NCBI GenBank assembly: GCA_022496805.1
Contig: CM040104.1
Location: 5,741,650 to 5,805,649, forward strand
DNA length: 64,000 nucleotides
Origin: Pohlia nutans
Taxonomy: Eukaryota > Streptophyta > Bryopsida > Bryales > Mniaceae
Reading direction: 5' to 3'
The notes under the pieces are model-generated. The model was not told the DNA's origin, ran no database searches, and worked only from the letters and a program-made list of their open reading frames with translations. Below, in pieces: positions 13,000 through 26,298 of the stretch. Within the stretch, counting starts at the first letter, position 1. Each line of letters starts with the position of its first letter. A program made the translations under genes and the position numbers.

Positions 13000-14140
13000 C
13001 TACGACGTCCCCAGCATTTTCGCTGTTAGGGCAGCTGACCATTCGAGTGCTTTTGCTATAAGTTCCGGGGAAGCTTTGTTTTTAGTGCCGGTGTTGAACA
13101 TGGGCTGCGGGTCATACTCATTGAACAGCTGCGAGACCTGGGCGGTGAAATTGTCCGACAGCAGCGCGGCAAGGTGGATAGCCATGTCGATCCCAGAGGA
13201 CACTCCAGCTGATGTAATGATCTTACCCTGCCATGCCATGCATTCATTTTTTCAATCATGTACGTAGTCACATAGAAGTGATTTGTAAGAGAAACGCAGC
13301 AATGGATCCACTACTTGGTAATATTAATTCATACCCTTTTAACAACTCGAATGCTGACGGGATTAGCACCATAGCTTGACAGGAGAGGTAACGCAGCCCA
13401 GTGCGTTTTGGCATCGATCCCTCGGAGAAGACCAGCCGCACCCATCAGCAGACCCCCCGTGCACACCGAGGTCGTATAAATCGTGGACTTGTGTGCCTGA
13501 GAGGGGCCACATTGCGTTGGTCAACATGGATCAAGAAGACAATCGGAGCCAGCGCTATTTAAGCGAGGAGAGAATCACGAAGGCACGGATTAATTCTCAC
13601 CTTGCGAATCCAATCCAGGATGATGGTGTTGTTTGTAAGGCCATATGCGCCAAGACCTCCTGGCACCACTACTACGCCGGGGCTTGGAATCTGCTCCCTC
13701 ATTAAAATTCAGGAGAACTGATGGAACAATTCAAATTGAAAACTCTACTGCTTGACCCATCAGTAGTACAGGATTCGTACTATCCTTAAATAATCAGAAA
13801 CAAATGGACACAATTGGAGAGAACGATCATAATTTGCTAAGGAGACTTAATTACATATGAGCGCTTATACCTCGTCAAAGGACGCTTTGGCTTCCATGGT
13901 CATGGTTCCCAAGTCAGAAATGGGACCCCTTTTGAAGCTGACGAGCGTCACGCGCACAAACGGCAGCGTATTCAGGATCTCGTAAGGCCCAACCGCATCC
14001 AACATCGTCATGTTCTCGAAGATGGGAATTGCAATCTGCAGTTTGTGAGGTGAATCTTGAGTCCCTTCGACGACCATGGCCGTCGTCAGGTACGAGGCTA
14101 CAATCACCGCCAAGAGAACACGAAGGATTCCAGTCGCCAT
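13000..14140 (-). CDS. DJ-1/PfpI-family protein with signal peptide, isonitrile-hydratase-like
   Basis: A glutamine-amidotransferase-fold protein of the DJ-1/PfpI superfamily. Exons on the minus strand: 14140-13871, 13693-13601, 13496-13335, 13227-13000; all are phase 0 with GT-AG ends, giving 250 aa. Residues 1-25 form a typical secretion signal (MATGILRVLLAVIVASYL). MLDAVGPYEIL follows, with Asp48 and Glu54 at the positions of the conserved acidic residues. The nucleophile elbow is TSVCTGGLLMGAAGLL, Cys133-Thr134, followed by DAKTHW. The Asp/Cys/Thr set and the THW motif resemble bacterial isonitrile hydratases more than the DJ-1 proteins of plant cytosol and plastids. ATG 14140 is preferred over an in-frame ATG at 14206, because a TATAAATA box at 14214-14221 puts the expected transcription start below 14206 and because 14140 gives a clean signal peptide. 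The acceptor of the last exon has a poor pyrimidine tract. The substrate is unknown; hydratase, amidase-like or glyoxalase-like activity are all possible. Confidence 0.85.
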
Positions 14141-14213
14141 TGCAATTGATCGATCTCGTCCCAGATGTAACTTATCCTGCAGATCAATCAAACAAGAACA
14201 CCACATTCAAATG

Positions 14214-14221
14214 TATTTATA
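14214..14221 (-). promoter_or_regulatory. TATA box of the DJ-1-like gene
   Basis: TATAAATA on the minus strand, 74 bp before the chosen ATG. Initiation about 30 bp downstream would fall near 14185, leaving a leader of about 45 nt. Confidence 0.6.
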
Positions 14222-15688
14222 TGCAGGTACATATTAAATGCGAAAAGCCAATATTCGCCGCAGAAGGAGCTAGGCTACCGCCAAACAAGTCGACAATAGC
14301 CGGATATGTACCTCAAATATATTGCGATCGCTTGCTTGACGCTGAGGGCCCCCAGGTGATATATCTCTTCTGCAAGCCTGAGTGTAATGTGTCAATCACC
14401 CTTGGCTTTATATACTGCATTTACTCAGTCCTTCAGATTCTGTTTGATTTCTGCTGTCATTCTTTTAATGGGCAAAAATTCAAGCTTTATCAGATGCCAA
14501 TTTCTGGAACCTCAGATCTATACAAGTCCTAGTTTTTAAAGCTCTGTGAACCTGAATGTCGCAATTTTGGCGCTTTAAAACACTCCAATTTAATGAATTT
14601 GACAGAAAACTTGAAACGAATGCAGCGGAAGTCCAATTGCATCGCCAACTTTAGACTAAAGCTTTGGCTTTGACGCGACAGTCGGTAATAATGCACCGGC
14701 CTAGGATTTGAAAACGCGTCGATGTGCCATTCAAGATAAGTTTGGCTCCAAGTATGATTCTTGTTTCGAGTGAGTGAGAATTCTCCTTCCCTGAAATTTC
14801 CTACGCTTCCATATATGTAATGAGAATTCTGTGGATGAGCTAGATTAGCACTTCAATTTGCATCTATAGCCAATTTTCCTGGAATGCGCTGCAGTGAAGA
14901 TTTGAGCTGACATCTTTCATCTGACATCTTCCCGGCGTGGAATGCCCACCTGTGATCGACTAGGTAGACTTTTACCACCTTCCCAACCTTCTACGTGGTT
15001 TCACATGAATAATATTCAATTCCAGCAATCAGGTGGTCAAGGAATTAGCACCAGGAGAATATCGATCTATGAGTTGGCATGGTGATGATTAAGCGCGTTG
15101 TACTACCGGTAATGCTCCCAACTATGCCATAGTACAGGAAGAAGTACACCTAATTGATTTATTGAATTCTGGAACCATAGCGTAAGTCAACTGACACATA
15201 CTAAGAGGTTTTCGGCAATGTTTTCATTACATGTGGAATGTATGACCCTTGGTGGGAGGCTGCATGGTGGCGAGCACTAGTTTGTAAGCAGAATTGATTT
15301 CCAGTCAAAAAAGAGCGCATAATCTTGAATATGCATGAGTGGTGAGATCACAGCGGAGTAAAACATTCTGAATCCTCCATGTGTGATCAATATTTAAGAA
15401 ATTGGCTTTAACAGGATATCCCCTAGGCTTGAATGAAAAGATTTGTTGTGGGATTTGTCCAATGTCAACAGGAATCTATAAGTTGTCTCGAAATGTTCTC
15501 AGAGGAGGTAACTTCCTGCCCATTTCTATGAACAGTACTGTGGTCTCAGACACGGTTCGTGGAACCTGGTTAATTGGGAGGAGGCCTTTCGGAGGTCAGT
15601 CTTTGTGGACTTAGATCAATCACTTTCAAAGTTCTTTCTGGACTTTTTGCTTCTGTTCAATCAGTACTTTCAGCGTTATGGTGAAATG
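14222..15688. other. Intergenic DNA upstream of the DJ-1-like gene
   Basis: Moderate GC, no stop-free frame resembling a protein. The distal promoter of the DJ-1-like gene should lie in the left part. Confidence 0.4.
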
Positions 15689-15702
15689 GTGTTAACCCTT
15701 AA

Positions 15703-16245
15703 CCCCTAAAAACCCGAGGGGTATTGGACAGAACATAGATGTGTTATAATGTGTGCCTTCCATATGTTTGATGAAGTTTGGTTCAATAGACAAAATGTAG
15801 AGTATCATCTCTACAAATTATCCATACGGTCAAACTTCCAAAAATAACTTTAGATCATTTTTTAATGAATTTAAAAGCATTAACCTTTGAAAATTTGTAT
15901 AAATTATAATTTTCAATTTTAGAGTTCAAAATTTAGTATGATTGGTTAAAGTTGGGCTATCTATTGTAAACTTCAAAAAAGAAAAAGAAATGATGAAGGG
16001 ATCATCATTACTTTCCCCAAATAGTAAATTTTATAACACTAAGACAATGTTGAGATGATCTACTTTGAAAAATTCTCCTGGGTGGAGTTTAACTTGGATT
16101 GCCATAATTCAAATTGGGTTGGAAAGTAGACTTGATGTAGTATTTTAAAATATTTTTTATTTTTTCAAAAAATTATTATTTCTGTTCCGGGCAGCCTGTT
16201 AAATTTGGGCAGCGACTAGAAAATGGTCGTTTGAGCGCTTAGGGG
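15703..16245. mobile_element. TTAA element G (543 bp), family with copies at 32.1 and 56.5 kb
   Basis: Left end CCCCTAAAAACCCGAGGGG, right end inverse of CCCCTAAGCGC; TTAA at 15699-15702 and 16246-16249. Palindrome CGACCATTTTCTAGTCG near the right end. Same length as the copy at 56466-57008. Confidence 0.87.
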
Positions 16246-16249
16246 TTAA

Positions 16250-16797
16250 AAGACATAGGTTTTTTTTGTCATTTTTGAGCAACATTTTTACCTCTTTACT
16301 TACATTATTTTGTGAATTTTTTTTAGTACATTATAGTCAACACCAAAATGAAGACACATATATAATTTCTTATTCCAATTGACCAGATTAGCAATTTTTC
16401 CATTAGTACAAAGTAGGTCATCAAAAAATGCTTTTAGGAATAGATTCTTGTTTTTCTTAAATTTGAGTGATGGGATCAAACTAAAATTTAAAAATATTGG
16501 AACTTAGTTTGGAACTAAGAAATATAAATATTCATTTAACACACTGTGAAAAAAATTAACAACATGATTGAACAAAATCTCATGGATTTATCGATGGTCA
16601 AATTTTTGTTGACTTCAAAATACACAAACGTATTTGATGTGTATTTCTCACTTTCTATAGATTATTTTTGCAAATGGACAACTCCAATGAATGACTTGAA
16701 TGATTTTCAAAAGGGGTTACTTTTTTGGAGATTTGCCAAAAATGTCATTTTCAACTTCAACTTGGGAGCAAAAAGCCTTGTCTGCGTCCTCTAAGGG
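16250..16797. mobile_element. TTAA element H (548 bp), family with copies at 21.2 and 30.5 kb
   Basis: Right end is the inverse of CCCTTAGAGGACG with TTAA at 16798-16801. The left end abuts TTAA 16246-16249, shared with element G, but lacks the CCC and is probably truncated by about 20 bp. Confidence 0.65.
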
Positions 16798-17338
16798 TTA
16801 ACTAGTGATAGAATTTTTTGACACTCATGAACCAAAAGAAACATAACTTGATAGTTACCTCATTCCCATAGGTTTCAGTTTTCAAGTGTGTTTACTATAC
16901 TAAAAAAACTCTAAGAAAATGCACATCTTGTTTCAAGTTTTGAAAGGTTTTCAATACTCTAAAATAAGTATTATTTGAATACTACAGTATATGAATAATT
17001 TTAAATATATATATATTTTCATCAAATGTTAGTAAAGGTTGTAATCTTTCATTTATTCAACTTGGCATTTATTTTTTTCCTATAAAAGCTTTTGGAATAG
17101 CGACAAGAATAGAAAACTATTTAAATTACTAATGTAAATAAGGTTTGAAATGATGCAATTCACTTCCTAAAATTCACTATAAAATGAATTTGTGAAAGGT
17201 TGGAATATACAATATAGTTATCCTTAAAGTCACCTTGTGTTTGAATAAGATACCGAGAATTTTGCTTTAATATATTCTTATTCGTTCATTCCAAATAGTT
17301 AAAAGGTATGAAAGAGCACGGCGGTCTCTCATTATTAA

Positions 17339-18559
17339 CCCTTTAGTGCCCAGGGTAATGTAGTTAGGAGCACTGGATTTCAGTGGAATTTTCCATTGTG
17401 ATTGAGACTACCAGAAATAGAATGGATTAAATTAGAAAATAGCTGTACAATTCTATTCTCAACTGGAGAGCACACATTTTATTGAAATTTGAAAATCATC
17501 CAGTGGTGGGATTGGAAGATTATAGTATGTATTTGAACTGTATAATGCACGCTCAAAAACGAGATTTTGGGGGGTGTGTGACTTCAAAGTTAAATAGAAT
17601 TTGAGGTAAATTTTCAAAAATAAAAGTAAAGAAGTTCAGCTATGCCCTATGTCAACACCTCTCCGTTGCAATCTTTCATATCAAGAATAGACTCACACAT
17701 AATTATTGTGAATTTTATAAGTGAAAGTGACTTATCCATATACGGTTTAGAACAAAATTTTATACGTTGAAAATTGACAGGAGTGGGTACATTAGTCAAG
17801 ATCGGATTACACACACTAATGGAAGATGAAGAAGAGAACACAATCCAAAAAAATAAAACAAGATAACAAACTTCCAAACACAAGAAATACTGCATAATAC
17901 ATGTGTTGTATTTGTAAGTATTTATTGTATTTTCAAGTATTTGCAGTATTTTCGCATTCTGTTGATAGGTATTTTGATAGTTGTACAATTCCAAATTGAA
18001 AATTTATTTTTCTGGAAGGTGTGTAATGTATATGGGCAAATCTGAACTTCAAAACTGAAGTTCCAATACTTCACGGATTCTTTGCTATTTGCATTTCGGA
18101 CGTTGTAGTGACCATAATGTGGTCAGCTCACGGGGAGGTCACTCCATTGTCAAGTTGAACACTACGTGCGAACAAAGTTTGCTACCCCTATATTATATGC
18201 CATAAATAATTTTTAAAATTATGATATTTTTTTCTAAATATACATAACCATTGATAACATCTTTTGTATATTTTTTTGAAATTTGTAGTCATCTTCATTT
18301 TTTTTAGTAATTGTTTTAGTTCATTTCTACATTCTAGTTAGAAACGGTATGTTTTATAAAAAAAGAAAGATCATCAAATTTGGTTATCTTTTTTTAGGGT
18401 GTAATAGATACTGAGTATATCTACTCATGAAAAAAAATTGATAAAATTTTGACCCATTTTGGTGATGCAACTTAGAAAAAGTATATTTATTTTGTTCGCA
18501 CGTGGTTTTCAACTTGACAATGGAGTGACCTCCCCGTGGGTCAGCTGGGCACTAAAGGG
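17339..18559. mobile_element. TTAA element I (803 bp plus a nested 418-bp insertion)
   Basis: Ends CCCTTTAGTGCCC inverted on both sides; TTAA at 17335-17338 and 18560-18563. After removing the inner hAT-like insertion and its duplicated target (418 bp), the length is 803 bp, identical to its inverted relative at 54339-55141. A minus-strand open frame at 17994-17647 is shared with that copy in part, but matches no protein I know. Confidence 0.92.
18129..18538. mobile_element. hAT-type MITE (410 bp) with 8-bp target duplication
   Basis: Terminal repeats CACGGGGAGGTCACTCCATT inverted at both ends, continuing imperfectly through the ACGTGCGAACAAA region. Perfect 8-bp duplication GGTCAGCT at 18121-18128 and 18539-18546, the hAT hallmark. 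Confidence 0.92.
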
Positions 18560-18835
18560 TTAAGTGTGTAAGAGCTTGGTGGTCTTCAATCTTGTGCAAA
18601 ACTAGTTTAGCTGTCTTTTTTGAAGGCTAAACTAGTTTTCCATAAGTTTAAAGACTACCAAGCTCTTACACACCTAATAATGAGAGACCACCATGCTCCT
18701 CTATACCTTTTAACTATTTGGGGTGAACAAATAAGAGTATATTAAAGCACAATTCTTGGTATCTTATTCAAACACAAGGTGACTTTAAGGATAACTCTAA
18801 TATGTCTTTTAGGTTCTTAACAAAGTTTTTATTAA

Positions 18836-19369
18836 CCCCTAAATGCCTAGAGCATTCACAATACTTTCATATAGAGTTTTCTCATCAATAGTTGTTGAGA
18901 TATTTTTTGAAATATTTTTAATAAATGTAAACATATGTTTCCTACTGGTCCCCAAAATTTCAAAAACAATTAATGCGTTATAAATTTAATATGATTTTTG
19001 AAGTAAAATACACAAAGAAATTCATATAAATTAAAAAATTGTTCCAAATTACCAAAAAAATTTATAAAAGGTTCAAGTTACAATGAAGAACCATATGGGA
19101 AAATTCAATTTAAGAAATATTTTTTAAATGTGGAAATTTGATAATGACATATGCTTTGTAGTGTAGTTTGGATTATGACCGCTTCACATTGCAAGTGCAA
19201 TAAAATGCTTTATATTATGATTTTCTTAAATTTACAAAGTGAAGTAGAAACTAAACTTGATAAGCTCTATTTTCTTATTTGGACTTGAAAGCAAAAATAA
19301 TCATCTTTAAGGTTGAAATTGAATTTGACCAACCACCATCCACTATTTGGATGCTTGGGCATTTAGGGA
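18836..19369. mobile_element. TTAA element J (534 bp)
   Basis: Ends CCCCTAAATGCC and inverse of TCCCTAAATGCCC; TTAA at 18832-18835 and 19370-19373. Palindrome CATCCAAATAGTGGATG near the right end. Confidence 0.82.
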
Positions 19370-19630
19370 TTAACCTCACATAAAATATTTTAAAACAAAA
19401 TTTGCCCATTGTAATTTTAAACAAACTATAGGGACCATACTTTTTATCTTTCTTTTAATTACCATTTTCATGAATTTTTAGAAACATCAAATTCAAATGT
19501 GACATTTGTGATTTTTCAAGGTTGATTTCTTAATGAAGAACTCTCAAGGTGCAACCATGTAGTTTTAAGTTGCCCAAAGACAAAAAACAATGTGCAAATT
19601 TTATTTATTTTATTTAAACCATAAATTCTA

Positions 19631-20385
19631 ATAGTCCAATGATGACCGTAGGTCGGAGTTGGTTCAAAAGAAATGGTATTGATGACTATAGGTTTCACTT
19701 GTGGTTTCCCAACAGTTGTAGGGTTTTCAAGTGAACCGATAGTCGACAATTCTAAACAGAGTTTTCTATGTTGTAACCTCCTATGATGTAACTTAGCCTT
19801 TTACATCTTTGGATGGTCTTCCCATGATTGTTCCATTCCACCTTCAAAGACCATTATATAAAATAGCTTAGTCTTTCACGCTTTGTCCTTGGTGGTATAG
19901 AGAGAAGCAGAGCCCTAGTTAATAATATTACTAGGGCTTCGCTTCTTTCCACACTACCACTGAAAAAATATCAATTGTATTCATGGTGTTAATAACTATT
20001 AAAAAATATATTCAAAATCATAATTATAAACATGAATTACCATTTTATAAATTAACACTTCACTTCTCTCTGCACATAAAAGGTCATGAAATTGAAAGAC
20101 ATGAAAGGCTGGGTTACTTTACACAATGGTCTTTGAGAACAAAATAGAATAGTTATGAGAAGACCATCCAAGGATGTGAAAGATTAGGTTGCATTAGGTT
20201 GCATCATAGAAAGATTATTACATCATAGAAAAACCCTACCCTAAAACTGTCGACTATGACTTGCGGCTCGCCAGCTAGTCGGCACACTTACATACCCTAT
20301 GAGTGTTGAAAATTCACAAGTGGAACCTATAGTTATCAGTACTATTTTTTCTAAACGAGGTCTGACTTAAGGTCATCGCTGGAAT
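19631..20385. mobile_element. Long foldback element (about 755 bp)
   Basis: The halves are imperfect inverted copies: GTCGACAATT on the left mirrors GTCGACAGTT on the right, GGATGGTCTTC mirrors GAAGACCATCC, and GACTATAGGTTTCACTTGTG has a mirrored partner near 20310-20335. The centre, 19903-19946, is itself a near-perfect hairpin (GAAGCAGAGCCCTAG with its inverse). No coding capacity. Confidence 0.75.
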
Positions 20386-20700
20386 TAATATATAGATTAC
20401 AAATAAAATTTATTTAATATTAATATTTAGTATCTTTTATTATATAATAATTAATATATATTAAATAAATTCATCATATAATATGATATCAATATCAAAC
20501 ATATCACAATAATTATCCATTATCGCAATAAATCATATCATAATTATTTTATATTATAATAAGAATAAATAACATGATAATATTAGCAAAAGAATCATAT
20601 ATGATATCAATTAACATTTTATAATATATAGATATCAATATAGATGGATACAAAGTTATATAATATTTTGATTAAGTTGTTTTATAATGAGATATGTTAC
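20386..20700. other. Very AT-rich spacer
   Basis: Almost pure A/T with repeated ATATT and TAATA words; nothing else seen. Confidence 0.4.
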
Positions 20701-21182
20701 CCTTTAACACGCCGCCCATATTATGGACGATGAACAAATCGTAGCCTTTCTTTCTACTACATCATGTACAGTTTTCATCCATCTAAATTTATCTTGGTTC
20801 TTGTGCTAGTTGACTATCATTTGTATGGTATAGATTTTCAAAATAAGATATTGTGATTTTTTTTAAACAACAAATTGGTTTATGCTAAGTTTCATTCTTA
20901 GTTCAAAAAATGAGACCTCAAACATGATTTTCCAAAATAAGTAGAACCAAATAATAAAAATCATACCATCTCGTAGTGCATGTTATTCTAAATTCACTAT
21001 TAATTGAATTTCACAAGAAAGTCTTGAAAATTTAATAAAATTTATGATAAATCCAACTGTAGAGATGTGATCTTCACATTAACATTTACAACTTAGCGTC
21101 GTATGTCAACTCCATTTTTGTTATTCATCAAAAAAATTATAGTGCATCTTTGAAATCAGTGTTGAATTGGGACGTTAAAGGG
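20701..21182. mobile_element. TTAA element K, degraded ends
   Basis: CCCTTTAACACGCC at the left and inverse of CCCTTTAACGTCCC at the right; homologous throughout to 37018-37556. The flanks read GTTA and TAAC, so the TTAA target has mutated. Palindrome CCCATATTATGGACG near the left end. Confidence 0.75.
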
Positions 21183-21183
21183 T

Positions 21184-21710
21184 AACCCTTGAAAGAGAAG
21201 CCAAGGGGTTTTCCTCATTTTTGAATACCATATTCACAACTTTCCTTTCAATCTTTTAAGAAATTGCACCAAATGGAAGCAAAATATGTAATTTATTACT
21301 TTAATGAATAATACTAGCAATTTTTTTCATTGTTACAAAGTAGGTCATCAAAAAATACTCTTATGACCATCTTTTTAAAAAAATCCTCAATTTGGATGAT
21401 GGAATGAACCTAAAATTCAGAATTTAAAAGACCAAAAAAAAAAAGAAATATTCATTTGATATACTTTGAAAATAAATAACATGATGTGACGAAACCTTGT
21501 AGAGTTTTACATGGTCAAAGTTTTGTTGACTTCAAGATATGTAAATTTTTTGGTGTATATCTTACTTAATATTTACTAATGTTAAGAAATAAATATTTCC
21601 AATAGATGGATTGGGAAATTTTGGAGGGGGTGAATTTATTAAAAAAATCATTTGGAGTTTTTTTTTTTTTTTTTTTAACTCAAAAAGCCCTTCTAGGGTT
21701 GTATGTCCTT
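21184..21710. mobile_element. TTAA element L
   Basis: Left end CCCTTGAAAGAGAAGCC abuts element K; the right end meets TTAA 21711-21714. Interior TACAAAGTAGGTCATCAAAA is shared with element H. A 21-bp T-run lies near 21660-21676. Confidence 0.65.
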
Positions 21711-21714
21711 TTAA

Positions 21715-21939
21715 CCCCTAACCACTTAAGCGTCCATGTTTTGGACAATGTACAAAATCACTCATCATTTTCTCATCCGGGGTGATAATTTGTAGAATCA
21801 AAACTTATAGTAGATTTTAGAGTTGGTTAACTTTAAGTATAAGTGAAGCGAGATTAGGAACAAAATCAAAATTGAATTTACTAGGCTCATTACCAGGTCC
21901 TTTCATTCCATGTAACTTGTCATCATCACAAACTTGGCA

Positions 21940-21940
<1 letters not shown>
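21715..21940. mobile_element. TTAA element M, one end only
   Basis: CCCCTAACCACTTAAGCG after TTAA 21711-21714, with the palindrome GTCCATGTTTTGGAC and then ACAATGTACAAAATCA as in 39175-39626. No right end was found; it seems replaced by the large foldback. Confidence 0.55.
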
Positions 21941-24390
<2,450 letters not shown>

Positions 24391-25914
24391 TGTATGATTT
24401 ATAACACATCACTCTTTTAGTAGCAACGAACACGACTTGCTAACATTTCTACAATCAAGCAATTAAAATTTACAATTAAACAACCATGAAGACAAAGGAA
24501 CTCACGACTAGCTCTATATGTGATAACACAATAGAAAAACCTTTGGGAAAAACCCTAAAGGACGTGAGCTACTTCCCGACTATAGAAGAGAGACAAAACT
24601 TGTACAACTTCATCCTCAAACTCTCTTTTTATTCACATATGACATGTACATCAACTAATGCATATCTCATTGTAAAAGGCTTCTTCTCTAAAATCACATT
24701 TCTAAGGCTTCACTAAGCTCAAAGTTCCTTTTCTTATCTACACTAAATTGACTAAGCCTCTTCTTGATAATACTCCTTTAACTCTTTCTCAAATCGAGTG
24801 TCATATCTTAGCACAACCATGGTTCATTACAGTTCCAAAAGTCTTCGAATTCATTGTGTTACATGACTTACATCCCTTTCTTCCAAGACACCATACACAC
24901 ATATAATTTTATATATAACTAATTCCAAGAATTATATCTCTTTCAATCAAGGTTTGGGTTCAATAGTCACCATTACAAAATTGCTCCTTCTAGGGACCAC
25001 CTAAACTTCCAAACGGCATAACTTTTAACTCACTTGTCAAAATCTCAAATGCGGATCTGTTTTTGTAATCTACTCTTAGAATCTTCAAATTAGTCTCTTG
25101 CAAGGCCCAAGCCGTCACTTCTAGGGTCCCCATTGCTCACCACGGTGATTGAGCATCATTCCTTTTGAAAAGGTTGAATGATTGTGACAACATCCCTTAA
25201 AAAATCAAGCAAAATCGAATATAGATTTTTCTCGTACATATTAAAGCAAAATAATAGCGAGATAAATAAGACCGTACAAGAACATGTCATGAGATAGAGC
25301 TTGAAGGTTATTATAGGCACAATGAAGACATTCCAAATGCTATAATCCACCATTCTCAATGGTGTTATCATCATGCCACCATGAAATGTGATCTAATGCA
25401 TGTTAGAACATCTATTCTCCCTCAACTTCACAAGAGACATTGGCAATTGAGACACAGAGCACACATATTGTCACAATCAATTGACTTATAGTAGTCAACG
25501 CATGCAATACTAGTTATACAATTAACCCCAAAACTTTGATTCTATTTGTCATTTGCACAATTACACAATTGAATTGAAACCCTCCAAGGACACCATACCT
25601 ACTACATTGTATATTAAATAATATATGCTCGTAACTTGACACAATCGTTTGCTCCAAAAATTGCATGTTGTCTTAAAAATATAGAGAGATCTCACAGATG
25701 AAGTCATATATGCATGCTCCCTCAATTAGTCCCCACTAGCTATGACAACACACACACATACATATTTCTACTTATGAATTTTATATATATATATATATAT
25801 ATTAGTTTCATATATTATTATGTATTACATGTAATTCGAATAGTTATTGCCTCAAAGAGTCAAAGATAGACACCCAACCTTCATGAGGGCTAGATATAAG
25901 AACTTAAGTTCGAT
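24391..25914. other. Intergenic DNA
   Basis: No gene recognised; (TA)n at 25783-25802. Sequence complexity is normal, and it may be an old unrecognised repeat. Confidence 0.4.
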
Positions 25915-26193
25915 TCAACCATAGCGCTCCCGGTTAGCTTTGGCAGCGGATGCCAGAGTCTTCCACACTGTCACAACAATGTCTCAGACTTGCACGGGAG
26001 GGACGTCCTCTTAGTCAATCGTCACGTAGGTAGCGACCCACACAATGTTGGTGGTCCCCTCGCTAGGTCCAGCTTTGAACTCCATGGTGCCGGCAAAGTA
26101 CTTGTAGTAAGGATCACCTTTGAGCACCGTGTAGCCCATCTTCTTGCACTCCATGTCAAGGAAATCCATGCGCACCCTCTGCAAACTGAATTA
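25915..26193 (-). pseudogene. Decayed third exon of the tandem Bet v 1 gene
   Basis: Minus-strand frame RVRMDFLDMECKKMGYT, then VLKGDPYYKYFAGTMEFKAG, matches the second exon of a PR-10 gene and aligns with KERIDKIDD to YTLLEGD of domain 1. Compared with the equivalent exon start of domain 1 it is 8 nt shorter, which shifts the frame relative to the splice phase. Two in-frame stops (TAA after VTID, TGA after PPVQV) interrupt the final helix; homology continues beyond them (DIVVTVWKTLASAAKAN) to a TGA at 25915-25917. Confidence 0.7.
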
Positions 26194-26298
26194 CTACGCA
26201 ACCATCCAAGCACGCACAACCAATGAGAATTGGATTGGTTACACATATCAATCATTAAAGAATGGGCACTCACAATAGAATTTTTTGTAAATAATTAC

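Larger units (their letters stand above)
17213..18799. mobile_element. Foldback MITE, interrupted by a nested TTAA element
   Basis: Ends TATAGTTATCC/GGATAACTCTA. The two arms match each other and the 4971-5330 element. The left arm is split after position 17338 by the element at 17339-18559. Confidence 0.85.

Noticed and set aside
14141..14206. Upstream in-frame Met for the DJ-1-like protein
   Set aside because: It lies above the transcription start expected from the TATA box and would bury the signal peptide.
25940..26030. Stops in the Bet v 1 third exon rescued by U-to-C RNA editing, as in lycophyte, fern and hornwort organelles
   Set aside because: TAA and TGA could in principle become CAA and CGA, but this is a nuclear intron-containing gene, such editing is an organellar process, and the 8-nt deletion would remain.
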